64,000 nt of DNA from JABDBE01 sp963743375 (GTDB lineage Bacteria; Acidobacteriota; Terriglobia; Terriglobales; Acidobacteriaceae): NCBI GenBank assembly GCA_963743375.1, contig CAVUQA010000003.1, positions 175,064-239,063 of the forward strand, read 5' to 3'. A model generated the notes under the pieces. It was given only the letters and a program-made list of their open reading frames with translations, was not told the DNA's origin and did no database searches. Shown piece by piece: positions 53,309-62,952 of the stretch; the stretch's first letter is position 1; each line of letters starts with the position of its first letter. A program made the position numbers and the translations under genes.

Positions 53309-54202
53309 CTATGCCACCAGCCGGGAAGCGTACACGAGCACCAGCGCTCCGACGATGATTCGATAGACGGCAAACGGAGCGAACCCGTGCTTGCGAACCC
53401 ACGCCATGAACCAGGCGACGGAGAGATAGGCAATGACAAACGACACCATGAATCCGATCGCCAAGACCACCCAGCCATGAGGATCGATTTGCGAAACTCC
53501 AATTGGGTTCACACCCTTGCCCCGCAAAGACTTCAGCAAGTCATAGCAAGTCGCCACGACCATGGTGGGAATCGAAAGGAAAAATGAGAACTCAAGAGCT
53601 GCCGCGCGGGACATTCCCGCTAACTGTCCTGCTGCAATCGTCGACATCGAACGAGAGGTGCCCGGAAATACCGCCGACAGAATCTGGCAAGCTCCAATCC
53701 AGATAGCTTGTCCCAGGCTCATAGCTTCCATCGTCCAAGTGTGAATGCGGCCTCCGCCAGATTGCGGCCCGGCTTTTTCTGCAGGCGCGTTGATGGCATC
53801 GACAATCCACATGGCAATACCACCAACGAGTAGCGCCATACCCATGATATGGAGACTTTCCAGATGCTTGCCGATGACTTTAGTGAGCAAGAACGCGGGA
53901 ATCGCCGTGACCACGAATGCCACCATGGTGAGACCCAAAGGATGCGTAAGAGCCGTGCGGTCGCCGCGCTCGCCCTTTGGAAAAGTGGAGACGAGCTTTG
54001 CAATGCGATGTCGAAAGTAAACCGGCAAACAAAGGATTGCGCCGAGCTGGATTACGATGGTGTACATCTTCCAATAACCGTCGGCCAGATTGATATGGAA
54101 CAACGCTTCCGCAATTCGCAGATGTGCGGTAGAGCTGACTGGCAAGAATTCGGTGAGGCCCTCAATAATTCCGAGTATCACGGATAGCAGATAGTCGCTC
54201 AA
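53309..54202 (-). CDS. uppP: Undecaprenyl-diphosphatase
   Basis: 297 residues, BacA/UppP family; dephosphorylates undecaprenyl diphosphate so the lipid carrier of cell-wall synthesis can be reused, and confers some bacitracin resistance. Both active-site motifs are present: GIIEGLTEFLPVSSTAHL and FPGTSRSMSTIAAG. About eight membrane helices. Starts with TTG but with an excellent GGAGG four bases upstream, so this start is credible. Together with nagZ and anmK it adds to envelope-related genes in the window. Confidence 0.95.
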   Translation of the reverse strand: MSDYLLSVILGIIEGLTEFLPVSSTAHLRIAEALFHINLADGYWKMYTIVIQLGAILCLPVYFRHRIAKLVSTFPKGERGDRTALTHPLGLTMVAFVVTAIPAFLLTKVIGKHLESLHIMGMALLVGGIAMWIVDAINAPAEKAGPQSGGGRIHTWTMEAMSLGQAIWIGACQILSAVFPGTSRSMSTIAAGQLAGMSRAAALEFSFFLSIPTMVVATCYDLLKSLRGKGVNPIGVSQIDPHGWVVLAIGFMVSFVIAYLSVAWFMAWVRKHGFAPFAVYRIIVGALVLVYASRLVA

Positions 54203-54278
54203 GTTTCCTCCGAAAGGCGAACCGAAAGTATCTCAGAAAATTATTGATATTGGATGAAAGGTGTAGTGCAGAGGCAGG

Positions 54279-55199
54279 TTACTGTGTCGCATTGCCGTAG
54301 GTTGGAATACCCTGTTCGATCATGAATAATAGGCGTTGGGCGCGTGTGCCCCAGTCGCTCTGTGGCGCTTGTGTTATCGCTTTTTGCGCCAGCGCAATTG
54401 CCTTATTTTTGGCTTCCTCGGACTTCTTGGACTGGTCTTCTGTTCTATAAATCTCAATGAGCGCAGAGCGCCGCCAGGCCGCATCGTACAACGCTTCGAC
54501 GATCGCCGGTGATTGCGGATGTTCGTTGGCGTATTTTTCGTACATCTCCGCTTCCTTCTCAGGGCACTTGGACGAAGCTTGCCAGTCGCCGCAGAGTTTA
54601 TTTTCGATCAAGTGGAAGGCCGCCAGGTCAGCCCATTTCGTCCCAGGAAACTTCTTGATTACCTCCTTCATGAACTCCTCGTTCATGCCTTCGCGCAGGT
54701 AGGCTTCTTTTTCTTTTGCCGACGGACGGGACATCACGTCTGCCTTGTCGATCTGCCAGCGAATGTCAGCGGAACGGTACATGGCTTCGCCCGCGATCGG
54801 CGAATGGGGAAAGTACTCCGCAGTTCGGTAATAGAGACGCATCGCATCCTGCGCGGCATCGTGGCGCCCGTGCCGCTGGCTGGCTTGATCTTCGGAGTCA
54901 ACCGCCTCACCAAAGATTATTTTGTCGCCATTCGGTGTTGATGCTTGTACGACGCCCTTGTTCATCATCCAACCGGTAATAATTTTTTCCTCCGTGAGCA
55001 CAGCTTCGACATGCAACCAGTCACCACTCGTTTCAAGAACAATAACCTCGCGCCCGCGCTCAATATCAGCCAGCTTGTTCGAACTGCTGTCAGGCGACAG
55101 GTAAATGGAAGCAGGGCGAATGGGCGTGCCCCGTATCGTGTCCGCCGCGGCAGTGAGGGAGAGGAGCATGGCGGCGATAATTATTAGTCTCAGTTGCAT
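54279..55199 (-). CDS. Exported SH3-domain/TPR-like protein
   Basis: 306 residues from the ATG at 55199; the frame is open upstream only because of a repeat (55241-55275). The signal peptide (LRLIIIAAMLLSLTAAA) is followed by a bacterial SH3 domain (about 24-85, SIYLSPDSSSNKLADIERGR ... WMMNKGVVQ). The remainder forms TPR-like helical pairs (AMRLYYRTAEYFPHSPIAGE and EMYEKYANEHPQSPAIVEAL) related to BamD/YbgF-style repeats. Likely a periplasmic or envelope scaffold. No enzyme signature. Confidence 0.72.
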   Translation of the reverse strand: MQLRLIIIAAMLLSLTAAADTIRGTPIRPASIYLSPDSSSNKLADIERGREVIVLETSGDWLHVEAVLTEEKIITGWMMNKGVVQASTPNGDKIIFGEAVDSEDQASQRHGRHDAAQDAMRLYYRTAEYFPHSPIAGEAMYRSADIRWQIDKADVMSRPSAKEKEAYLREGMNEEFMKEVIKKFPGTKWADLAAFHLIENKLCGDWQASSKCPEKEAEMYEKYANEHPQSPAIVEALYDAAWRRSALIEIYRTEDQSKKSEEAKNKAIALAQKAITQAPQSDWGTRAQRLLFMIEQGIPTYGNATQ

Positions 55200-55240
55200 A
55201 GGTCTTTGGATTCGGCCGGATGCGTTTTCCCCATTACAAC

Positions 55241-55275
55241 AAATTCTGTCGTCCCGAGCGAAATGAGGGATCTTC
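55241..55275. repeat. Half-copy of dispersed REP-like repeat
   Basis: CTGTCGTCCCGAGCGAAATG followed by AGGGATCT matches the left arm of the element at 10139-10232. It lies between the threonine dehydratase stop and the SH3 gene. Confidence 0.55.
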
Positions 55276-55290
55276 TGGTCGTTCAGCAAG

Positions 55291-56271
55291 TTAAGCTCGC
55301 ATCCGCTTCATCTCCTGCAATACATGCGGATCGACATTTCCGCCGCTGATAATCGCCACATTGATCGTGGTTATGGGCAATTCGTCTTGATGAAACAAAA
55401 ATCCGGCAACGGCGACCGCGCCGCTGGGTTCAGCCAAGGTCTTAGGATTTGTTGACAACAAGATCATAGCTTGCCGGATTTCGTCCTCGCCGACGGTGAC
55501 AATATCGTCCACGTATTGCCGTATGTGCTCGAAGTTGATCGGGCCGATGCTTTGCGTCCGCAGGCCGTCCGCGATAGTGCGGGAGGTTTGGTCAGCGCTG
55601 GACTGCATTATCTTTCCCGCTCGAAGACTGGCTTGCGCGTCGGCCGCAAGTTCGGGCTCTACACCGATTACTTTCGTGCCCGGCTTGCTCAACTTGATAG
55701 CTGCGGCCACGCCGCTCAGCATTCCGCCTCCACCGACCGGAACAAGGACGGTCTCCACTTCAGGAAGATCTTCCAGAATTTCCAGCCCCATCGTGCCCTG
55801 ACCTGCGATCACTTTTTCGTCGTTGAACGGAGGCACAATAATGTAACCATGAGTCGCTGCCAGTTCTTCCGCTTTGGCTTGGCGATCCAGGCTACCCGGT
55901 CCCACCATGACGATCTCAGCCCCCATGGACGCAACCGCGTCGCGCTTGATAGCCGGCGCATTGTCGGGCATCACGATTACCGCCTTCGCGCCCAACGCCC
56001 GCGCCGCATAGGCGACGCCTTGCCCATGATTTCCGCTGGAGTAAGTAATGACGCCGCGACTGCGTTGTTCCGGGGAAAGGGAAGCAATTTTGTTATACGC
56101 TCCGCGCAATTTGAAGGCGCCAATGGGCTGCAAATTTTCGGGTTTGAGGTAAAGTGTGCGAGCGGTTGGCCCAGCGGTATAATCGCCGAATGAAGCCCGA
56201 ATCAGCTCCGTGCGCACGGTCACGCCAAGTAAGCGAGCTTGGGCTTCGCGAATGTCCTGTAGGGTTACCAT
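55291..56271 (-). CDS. ilvA: Threonine dehydratase (PLP-dependent)
   Basis: 326 residues from the ATG at 56271 (an adjacent ATG at 56274 is equally possible); the frame is open upstream but non-homologous. It deaminates threonine to 2-oxobutanoate. The PLP lysine is in PIGAFKLRGAYNKI, followed by SSGNHGQGVAYAARALGAKA and the tetraglycine cofactor loop PVGGGGMLSGVAAA. No C-terminal ACT-like regulatory domain, so this is the shorter catabolic/TdcB-like form; a serine/threonine racemase-like role cannot be excluded. Divergent from the VapB gene across about 140 bases. Confidence 0.9.
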   Translation of the reverse strand: MVTLQDIREAQARLLGVTVRTELIRASFGDYTAGPTARTLYLKPENLQPIGAFKLRGAYNKIASLSPEQRSRGVITYSSGNHGQGVAYAARALGAKAVIVMPDNAPAIKRDAVASMGAEIVMVGPGSLDRQAKAEELAATHGYIIVPPFNDEKVIAGQGTMGLEILEDLPEVETVLVPVGGGGMLSGVAAAIKLSKPGTKVIGVEPELAADAQASLRAGKIMQSSADQTSRTIADGLRTQSIGPINFEHIRQYVDDIVTVGEDEIRQAMILLSTNPKTLAEPSGAVAVAGFLFHQDELPITTINVAIISGGNVDPHVLQEMKRMRA

Positions 56272-56412
56272 CATTACTTTCTCCGGTCGGCTCGGCGCGC
56301 CGCCAAATCGAGTTCTGTCTGCAGCGATTGTAAATGACCCGGATACAGCCCGTCCCTCACCCGGCTCCAAAGGAATGTTGACATCATGATGCCTAATCGA
56401 TAGCATCAAGAT

Positions 56413-56655
56413 GTGAGAACCACTCTTTCCCTGGATGACGATGTTGCCCGACTCTTGAACAAGGAGAGCCGGCGCTCCGGCGCATCGTTCAAACAGATGG
56501 TCAATCACTTTTTGCGCCTGGGACTGATGGCTTCGAAACAACCATCTAGAAAACCCTTCGTCGTAAAACCCGTAAATCTCGGACTTCCTGAAGGATTGAG
56601 CTATGACAATGTCGAGAAGTTGCTCGAATTCCTGGAGGGACCGGAGTATCGGTGA
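56413..56655 (+). CDS. vapB: VapB-type antitoxin
   Basis: 80 residues from a GTG, opening (M)RTTLSLDDDVARLLNKESRR, a ribbon-helix-helix start with the alternating beta strand and two helices used for DNA binding. The C-terminal half (KPVNLGLPEGLSYDNVEKLL) probably wraps the toxin. The stop overlaps the toxin's GTG start (GTGA), the usual coupling of antitoxin and toxin. It likely represses its own promoter in the 140-base gap with the threonine dehydratase gene. Confidence 0.85.
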   Translation: MRTTLSLDDDVARLLNKESRRSGASFKQMVNHFLRLGLMASKQPSRKPFVVKPVNLGLPEGLSYDNVEKLLEFLEGPEYR

Positions 56656-57080
56656 TCGTACTCGACGCAAACATTCTTATCTACGCGTACGATAGTGGCT
56701 CATCTCAACATAAAAAGGCGCGGGCCTGGGTGGAAAAGACTTTTTCAGGTCTCGAATCCGTCGGACTGTCATGGCAAACTGTGGCGGCATTTCTGCGAGT
56801 CATGACCAATACTCGATTGCCGGGACCCCGGCTGAGCTTGGAGCAAGCGGCTCGGCTGGTAGATGAGTGGCTGGAGCAGCCCAACGTACGAGTTCTTTCA
56901 TCCGGCGACGAACATTGGATTTTGTTGCGGCGCATGATTGTTGAGGGACAAGCTTCAGGTGCCCTGATTAGCGACGCACAACTAGCGGCGTTGGCCCTGG
57001 AATATGGCGGCGTGCTCCACACCACCGACCGCGACTTCGCGCGTTTTCCCGGCCTCCGCTGGACAAACCCGCTCGCATAG
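56652..57080 (+). CDS. vapC: VapC-type PIN-domain toxin
   Basis: 142 residues from a GTG start overlapping vapB. PIN-fold RNase: first acidic residue in IVLDANILIYAYD, a second pair in GALISDAQLAAL and a last one in LHTTDRDFARFPG. The mid-protein Glu often seen is replaced by a hydrophobic stretch (TVAAFLRVMTN), as in one VapC subgroup. VapC toxins usually cut tRNA or rRNA; the target here is unknown. It converges on the RNase J gene with four bases between stops. Confidence 0.9.
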   Translation: MIVLDANILIYAYDSGSSQHKKARAWVEKTFSGLESVGLSWQTVAAFLRVMTNTRLPGPRLSLEQAARLVDEWLEQPNVRVLSSGDEHWILLRRMIVEGQASGALISDAQLAALALEYGGVLHTTDRDFARFPGLRWTNPLA

Positions 57081-57084
57081 GAAC

Positions 57085-58749
57085 TCAAATCTCTAATATC
57101 ACGGGCATAATCAGCGGCCGCTTCTGCGTCTGTTTCGAGATGTATCGCTTCAAATCAGCTCGAATCTTTTCCTTGATCACGCCATAGTCGGCTTTCTCTT
57201 CCGCGCTCGAACTTTCGAGCGTCTGCATCACGAGTTGACGCGCACCATCCAGGAATCCGTCTTCGCCCGGGGCAAAGCCGCGGGTCACAATTTCCGGCGG
57301 GGTCTCTACGCGTCCCGAAAGCTTGTGGATCGCGATGATCGGCAGGACGATGCCGTCTTCGCTCAGATGGCGGCGATCCTTGATGATCAAGTCTTCGACA
57401 ACATCGGTTCGCGACCCGGAATCGATGCACACCCGGCCCACATTAGCGCGGCCCGCCTTGCGCGCGCCCAGTTCATCCACTTCCAGAATATCGCCGCTCT
57501 CGATCAGCATCACGCTTCCGACGGAACTGTGCATGGCCGCTGCCATTTCAGCGTGCAACTTTAACTGTCGGTACTCGCCATGAATCGGAATGAAGTATTT
57601 CGGCTTCACCAAATTGATGATCAGCTTGAGTTCTTCCTGGCTGCCATGTCCGCTTACATGGATCGGGGGCGAAGATCCATCTTCGTAAATAACGTGCGCC
57701 TGTCGACGGAATAGGTGATCGACCATGCGATAAATTGCCTTTTCGTTACCAGGAATGATTCTGGACGAAAGCACAACCGTATCGCCTTTTTCTATTTTGG
57801 CGTGTTTATGATTGTCGACTGCGGCGCGCGAAAGCGCTGACATCGGTTCGCCCTGCGTTCCGCTGATCATCACGCAGACTTTCTCCGGAGGATAATTCTT
57901 CATATCTCCCGGATGAATCAGCAGCCCTTCAGGGATTTCAATATAGCCCAGATCCTCGGCAATTTCGGAGGAATTGGTCATTGAGCGACCGACAAACGCC
58001 ACTTTGCGCCCGTGTTCCCATGCCAAATCCACTGCCAGTTTAATGCGATGGATAGACGAGGAAAAACACGAAATGAATAGTCGACGCTTGGTGTGGGCGA
58101 ACACTTCATCGAACTTGCGCCGCACCGCGCGCTCACTCGGAGTGTATCCCTTGCGCTCGACATTGGTCGAATCCTGAAACAGGGCGAGAACGCCTTCTTT
58201 GCCATACTCGGCAAACGAGTGGAGGTCAAACATCTTGTTATCGGTTGGCGTGGGATCCACCTTGAAATCACCCGTGTGAATCAGCACACCGAGTGGCGTG
58301 TGAATGGCCAACGAGACGCAATCAACAAGACTATGTGTTACGTGAATCGGATGAATGGTGAACGGGCCGACCTTGAAGCGCTCGCCCGTGCGGATCTCAT
58401 TCAGGTCTGCATTCTCCAGCAGCCCGTGCTCTTCCAGTTTGTCTTCTACATAGGCAAGAGTGAATTCGGTGCCCCAGACGGGAACGTTCAGTTCGGAAAG
58501 AATCCACGGCAATGCGCCGATGTGGTCTTCATGACCATGTGTGAGAATAATGGCGCGAACTCGTTGCCGGTTTTCGATGAGATAGGAAATATCCGGTACA
58601 ACGATGTCTACGCCCAGCAGTTCAGATTCGGGAAACATCAGGCCAGCGTCAATGACGATAATGTCATCGCCCCAGCGCACGGCCATGCAGTTCATTCCGA
58701 ACTCGCCCAGACCGCCGAGGGGCACAATGTGCAATTTTCCGGTTGGCAT
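57085..58749 (-). CDS. rnj: Ribonuclease J
   Basis: 554 residues from the ATG at 58749 (MPTGKLHIVPLGGLGEFGMN). Metallo-beta-lactamase/beta-CASP RNase with both 5' exo and endo activity, central to mRNA decay and rRNA maturation where RNase E is lacking. Catalytic metal motif ILTHGHEDHIGALPW, second ligand region HSLVDCVSLAI, HTGDFKVD, the KAFVGRSM-like segment (KVAFVGRSMTNS), and HVSGHGSQEELKLIINLVKP in the beta-CASP core, then FIPIHGEYRQL. The C-terminal domain is complete. Confidence 0.96.
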   Translation of the reverse strand: MPTGKLHIVPLGGLGEFGMNCMAVRWGDDIIVIDAGLMFPESELLGVDIVVPDISYLIENRQRVRAIILTHGHEDHIGALPWILSELNVPVWGTEFTLAYVEDKLEEHGLLENADLNEIRTGERFKVGPFTIHPIHVTHSLVDCVSLAIHTPLGVLIHTGDFKVDPTPTDNKMFDLHSFAEYGKEGVLALFQDSTNVERKGYTPSERAVRRKFDEVFAHTKRRLFISCFSSSIHRIKLAVDLAWEHGRKVAFVGRSMTNSSEIAEDLGYIEIPEGLLIHPGDMKNYPPEKVCVMISGTQGEPMSALSRAAVDNHKHAKIEKGDTVVLSSRIIPGNEKAIYRMVDHLFRRQAHVIYEDGSSPPIHVSGHGSQEELKLIINLVKPKYFIPIHGEYRQLKLHAEMAAAMHSSVGSVMLIESGDILEVDELGARKAGRANVGRVCIDSGSRTDVVEDLIIKDRRHLSEDGIVLPIIAIHKLSGRVETPPEIVTRGFAPGEDGFLDGARQLVMQTLESSSAEEKADYGVIKEKIRADLKRYISKQTQKRPLIMPVILEI

Positions 58750-58872
58750 TTTATGTGTCCATTGATCGTAGCACGAAGAATGGGCAGGCAGCGTAATGGC
58801 AGACTGCACGCGGCATTCATCCACCAAACTGGAACTGGTCTTTCTGTGCTGCTTGATTTATGTTCAAGTGAG

Positions 58873-59574
58873 ATGGCTGAACAACTGCGAAAATCATGGC
58901 TAAGAGGCCGCGTCGAAAATGCTCTGCGGCGTGGCTTTCAACATGCGTACGAGAAGGTGAAGGTTGATCCGAACAAATTCTTGCTGCAACTTCGCACCGC
59001 CTATGGCGTGCCTATCAACAGTTTTCAAGGCATTTACTCGGTGGATGTTACCGTGCTCGACGATTTGGGGAACCGGGTCATTCACAGTTCAATGAAGCTG
59101 GCCGCCGCTCAAGGCGCTGGGTTTGGCTTAGGCGGCATACTGACCATGGTTCCAGACCTCGGCATCCTGGCCGGCATCACACTGCGAACCATTCAGAAGT
59201 TAAGCTTAATCTACGGGTTCGAATACAACACCGACGAAGAGACTGCCGAGTTGTGGATTGCCGCGGCCAGCGCCGCTGGTGTAGACATCAGCCGCGAAGT
59301 GCTGGAAAAAGAAGTGGTCAATCGTTTCGTGCCAAAGGTGATTCAGCGCATCGCCGTGCAGGCTAGCAAGGAGGCCGTGGAGAAGTGGTCAGGGCGTGTG
59401 ATTCCAGTCGCGAGTTCGGCCATCGGCGCCGGGCTCAATTATTATTTCGTGCGGGCCTGGGGCCAACGTGCGCAAGCACATTTTCGTGAGAAGCACATTG
59501 AGCTTCGCCGACGCCGATTTGCCGAAGAATCGGCGCGCCCGATGGTCGTGAGTCCTGTGCCGCGCTCGTCTTGA
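58873..59574 (+). CDS. EcsC-family protein
   Basis: 233 residues from the ATG at 58873; the ribosome site is weak and the frame opens far upstream only as a shadow of RNase J. EcsC family: KFLLQLRTAYGVPINSFQGI, the hydrophobic Gly-rich segment AAAQGAGFGLGGILTMVPDL and IPVASSAIGAGLNYYFVRAW. In Bacillus EcsC accompanies the EcsAB transporter, but EcsA and EcsB are absent here. Amphipathic Gly-rich stretches suggest membrane association. Convergent with dapD, one base apart. Confidence 0.85.
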   Translation: MAEQLRKSWLRGRVENALRRGFQHAYEKVKVDPNKFLLQLRTAYGVPINSFQGIYSVDVTVLDDLGNRVIHSSMKLAAAQGAGFGLGGILTMVPDLGILAGITLRTIQKLSLIYGFEYNTDEETAELWIAAASAAGVDISREVLEKEVVNRFVPKVIQRIAVQASKEAVEKWSGRVIPVASSAIGAGLNYYFVRAWGQRAQAHFREKHIELRRRRFAEESARPMVVSPVPRSS

Positions 59575-59575
59575 A

Positions 59576-60406
59576 CTATCTCAGAAATTCCTCCAATTCA
59601 ATTCTCTGGTCGGTTTTCTCATCGCGATATTTCACGATGACAGGCGTGTAGAGCGACAGATTCCAGTCCGCCGCCTGACCTTTTGTCACCGCCCGTGAAC
59701 CGGGCACGACCACGGCATTTTCCGGCACCTCGAGTGGCTTGTCGTCCGTCGCGCGGTACACCTGGCCCCGCGCGATGTCATAGAGTGGAGTGGACCGCGT
59801 CAGAATCGTTCCCGCCCCCAGCACCGCGCGCGCCCGGACCAGCGTGCCTTCATAGACGCCGCAGTTGCCGCCCACAAGCACATCATCTTCAACGATCACT
59901 GGCGACGCATTGATCGGCTCGAGGACTCCGCCGATCTGTGCCGCCGCGCTCAAATGCACGCGCTTGCCAATCTGTGCGCACGAACCGACCAGCGCATGGG
60001 AATCGACCATCGTGCCTTCGTCCACGTAAGCTCCCACGTTAATAAACATGGGAGGCATGCAAATCACACCCGGCGCGACATAAGAGCCGGTGCGCACCGA
60101 CGATCCGCCGGGCACAATGCGGACGCGATCCCGAACCGTAAATCTCCGTACTGGAAACGTATCTTTATCTACAAAAGAAAGACTGATGTCTTCTCCCATC
60201 TTGCTGAGTTCGCCCAGGCGAAAGCCGAGCAGAATGCCCTGCTTCACCCAGACATTTACTACCCACTGTCCATCAATTTTTTCAGCGGCACGAATCTTGC
60301 CCTGGGTTAGCTCATCGCGAAAATCCATGAAAACTTGCCGCGCATCAGGGTTGCTTTCCACTTCAAGAGAGGCAAGACGTTCAATTGCGGATCGGAGAGA
60401 TTCCAT
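59576..60406 (-). CDS. dapD: Tetrahydrodipicolinate N-succinyltransferase
   Basis: 276 residues from the ATG at 60406. Succinylates tetrahydrodipicolinate in the succinylase branch of lysine and diaminopimelate synthesis, providing the cross-linking residue of peptidoglycan. An N-terminal helical domain (about 1-95) precedes a left-handed beta-helix: SVRTGSYVAPGVICMPPMFI, NVGAYVDEGTMVDSHALVGS and SPVIVEDDVLVGGNCGVYEG. No other dap genes are nearby. Confidence 0.95.
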   Translation of the reverse strand: MESLRSAIERLASLEVESNPDARQVFMDFRDELTQGKIRAAEKIDGQWVVNVWVKQGILLGFRLGELSKMGEDISLSFVDKDTFPVRRFTVRDRVRIVPGGSSVRTGSYVAPGVICMPPMFINVGAYVDEGTMVDSHALVGSCAQIGKRVHLSAAAQIGGVLEPINASPVIVEDDVLVGGNCGVYEGTLVRARAVLGAGTILTRSTPLYDIARGQVYRATDDKPLEVPENAVVVPGSRAVTKGQAADWNLSLYTPVIVKYRDEKTDQRIELEEFLR

Positions 60407-60525
60407 GCGGGGCAAGTATACGGGATTTTGATCGAGTCTGGCTGGGCATGCCAATGACAATTAGTACGTCGCTCGCGGCAAGAATTGGAGCATTTCCACT
60501 TTGTGACTCGTGACCGCAGACGAAA

Positions 60526-60548
60526 GCGGGCACCTGAGAGATGCCCGC
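60526..60548 (-). terminator. Terminator hairpin (minus strand)
   Basis: On the minus strand GCGGGCA, loop TCTCTCAGG, TGCCCGC then TTTCGTC, about 30 bases after the stop of the phosphodiesterase gene. The T-run is short. Confidence 0.5.
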
Positions 60549-60577
60549 CGGAAGTTTCGTGAGCCGATGCTCTTGAG

Positions 60578-62317
60578 TTATCTCTTCCCGGAAGAAATTC
60601 CCGGCAGGACTTCCGTGCCTTGTAGTCGAACTGCCTGCAAGCTCTGAGGGTTTAGCCCGAGCACCTGCAGAATAGTTGGAGCAACTTGGGCAGTCTGTAC
60701 CGGAGTGGTTAGGGTTTTAGGCGAGATCTTCGGGTTCGAGACCAATATCATCACGTTGGTATCGTCATGTGCGAAGCCGCCGTGTTCCGCCTGCTTCGCG
60801 GTGCTGCCCGAGTAAGTCACACCCACATTCGGGGCAACTGCGATGTCCGGGCTGCGTGGATCGCCGTTGGGTGGGATGCCGGGCGGGTTAAATAGTTGAT
60901 TGATCGATTGCCCATAGAAAATTTGGCCGATACCCGCAATGTTATTCGATGTCGGAGATTTGTCTTCCAGTATCTCGACCTCGGAGGCGGCGTTGCAGGA
61001 ACGTTTTAGCCATAAGAGTGAGACGTCATCTTCCGTGGGGCCGATCTGGCCACCTGCGTTTGACTCGGAGGGCGGCAAGCAATCGTCGATCAGCATGCTG
61101 GGCGAAGTGGTTACCGGCCCGGAGGTGGTAATTCCAACGTAGCGTTGAGAATCGATTGGACTCTGACCGTGCTTGGCGGTAATGATGACGAGCGTCGAGT
61201 CGGTCAAACCCTCCTTTTGGAGTTCTGCAGTCCATTGTCCGATGGCCGCGTCGGCAAACTGGATCTCGCCGACCAATCGCTCGCTTGGGGTGCCCATTGC
61301 ATCGAGGTAGCCGCCGCTGCCTACGCCGGCCTCGATCAGCTTCTGCCCTACGCTCACAGCCTGGAAGTTCATGCCGAAGATTGTCGGCACCTTGGTCTTC
61401 TTCTTGCGGTCGTGGCTGTAACCATCGATTTCGTTGAGAACGCCGTTTACCTTCAGCGTGTCGTAGCACTGGATGTTTTCAAAGCTGTTGGTCCAGGCGG
61501 TAAGATCGGCCTTCTTGTCTGGAATGGGATCGCAGGGCAGCCCAAGAACCGTTGTCACGCCCTTCAAGGCAACGACGTCGGAATTGATTTCGGGTGCATA
61601 GAAGTCGTCCAGGTTGGTGCCATCACCGGGGCCAGAAACCGCAGAGTAGGCTGGGTGCTTGTCCGACCAGGCAGTGTAGCCGCCGGCGGCGTGAATCACG
61701 CCGAAAATTGTGTTTACCCGGACGAAGTTCCACGGGTACACGGGAAGACAGTTGTTAAACGGGTCGCGGATCAACCTGGCCGGATCGATTGAGTTGATTC
61801 CGCCATCTCCATTCTTCGTGCTTATTCCGTCGATACCGTTCAAGAATTTCTGGTTGATGTCGATGCCCTCTTCATACTCGCTTGAGGTGCCGTTGGCCCG
61901 GCCCACCGTGCAGGGTCCGCCCTTCAACCCGTTGCCTGTGGTTTTCAGCGGAGGAGCGTAGACCCGGTCGTAGGCCACATCGTAGAACACGCCCATGGTG
62001 CGCGGTGTGCCTCCGGTCATAATCGCCATTAAGCCGGGAAATGAATCGGAGGGACGTGACGTGCTGGTATCCAGATAGTTCACCGCAGTTGCGCCCAGCT
62101 TCGCCAGATTTGGGCAGTAGGGTTGTCCACCGTTAACTCCATTGACTCCCTGCGAACAGTTCAGATAGTCCACGGCATGCATGCCGTCGATGCTGACCAG
62201 CAAGACGTGGCTAATTGAGCCCTTTGTTCCTGCGTCTTGCGCAACCGCGGCCTGTACCAAAACCGCAGCCATAAAAAAAATAGTGACAAAAGCCCCGAAA
62301 GGCTTCCTCGTTTTCAT
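60578..62317 (-). CDS. Exported type I phosphodiesterase / nucleotide pyrophosphatase family protein
   Basis: 579 residues; signal peptide (FVTIFFMAAVLVQAAVAQ) and a strong CAGGAGGA site. Alkaline-phosphatase superfamily: first metal Asp in HVLLVSIDGMHAVDYL, nucleophile Ser/Thr region RPSDSFPGLMAIMTGG, a second ligand block in VYPWNFVRVNTIFGV and TAWSDKHPAYS, then ITAKHGQSPID, and AEHGGFAHDDTNVMILVSNP near the end. Related proteins hydrolyse phosphodiesters or nucleotides in the periplasm; substrate unknown. Lies alone, close to tRNA-Glu. Confidence 0.85.
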   Translation of the reverse strand: MKTRKPFGAFVTIFFMAAVLVQAAVAQDAGTKGSISHVLLVSIDGMHAVDYLNCSQGVNGVNGGQPYCPNLAKLGATAVNYLDTSTSRPSDSFPGLMAIMTGGTPRTMGVFYDVAYDRVYAPPLKTTGNGLKGGPCTVGRANGTSSEYEEGIDINQKFLNGIDGISTKNGDGGINSIDPARLIRDPFNNCLPVYPWNFVRVNTIFGVIHAAGGYTAWSDKHPAYSAVSGPGDGTNLDDFYAPEINSDVVALKGVTTVLGLPCDPIPDKKADLTAWTNSFENIQCYDTLKVNGVLNEIDGYSHDRKKKTKVPTIFGMNFQAVSVGQKLIEAGVGSGGYLDAMGTPSERLVGEIQFADAAIGQWTAELQKEGLTDSTLVIITAKHGQSPIDSQRYVGITTSGPVTTSPSMLIDDCLPPSESNAGGQIGPTEDDVSLLWLKRSCNAASEVEILEDKSPTSNNIAGIGQIFYGQSINQLFNPPGIPPNGDPRSPDIAVAPNVGVTYSGSTAKQAEHGGFAHDDTNVMILVSNPKISPKTLTTPVQTAQVAPTILQVLGLNPQSLQAVRLQGTEVLPGISSGKR

Positions 62318-62679
62318 AAAATCCTCCTGAGGAGCAGACTCTAGCGGTGAAATGTTGCGCTCAGGTTAATCGCTAATGAATTTCTGGTGTCCGCATGTGG
62401 AAATTGTTGATGGCAAAACCGCAGAGCCAAGGATTTATGCGAAGCAGCAGAGGGTGTGGATGTCTTCGGATGTCTTTAGCCCACAGGCCTGGTCAATGAG
62501 AGAGCAGAAATCAGCGAGTTTTTCTCCGCGAATGGTTTGCGGCTCAATCGAGCCCAGGCAGGAGGGTATCGAAAAGAGACAGTAATTAAATGCCGATCCA
62601 GTTCGTATTTTCAGATAAATCTGGATCCCCGCAAACCTTGCACGCCTAGAATAGAAAGGAGGGCTCGGTGCGCGGCAGT
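62318..62679. other. Intergenic stretch before tRNA-Glu
   Basis: About 360 bases with no supportable gene; a 69-codon plus-strand frame (62376-62585) has no ribosome site and no protein-like pattern. The region must contain the promoter for the phosphodiesterase gene on the minus strand. Confidence 0.4.
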
Positions 62680-62757
62680 TGGCGTCCCCGACGGGATTTG
62701 AACCCGTGTTACCGCCGTGAAAGGGCGATGTCCTAGGCCAGGCTAGACGACGGGGAC
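62680..62757 (-). tRNA. tRNA-Glu (TTC)
   Basis: Minus-strand cloverleaf with acceptor GTCCCCG/CGGGGAC, anticodon loop CTTTCAC giving TTC, and T arm GGGTTCAAATCCC. Discriminator G, with CCA encoded at 62680-62682. Glu-tRNA is also the substrate of the HemA encoded in the window. Confidence 0.95.
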
Positions 62758-62952
62758 TGCGAAGGTGGGATTCTTCGGAACCATTCGATGGTATCAGTGC
62801 ATCTATACAGTGTCAAAACGCTTTTTGGATAGCGCAGCTGTCGGCGAGTTATGAAATCCCGATTGCGACCGATTCTTATCTGCCCGATTGGTTAGCAGCC
62901 CGCCGCGTATTTTAGAATTATCTCTATTCCATGCGTCGCAGGAGAATGATTT

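Noticed and set aside
56413..57080. A larger defence island around VapBC
   Set aside because: Neighbours are housekeeping genes (ilvA, RNase J); no nucleases, restriction or CRISPR genes are present.
58093..58872. Long upstream extension of the EcsC gene
   Set aside because: Antisense to RNase J; the EcsC homology begins after 58873.
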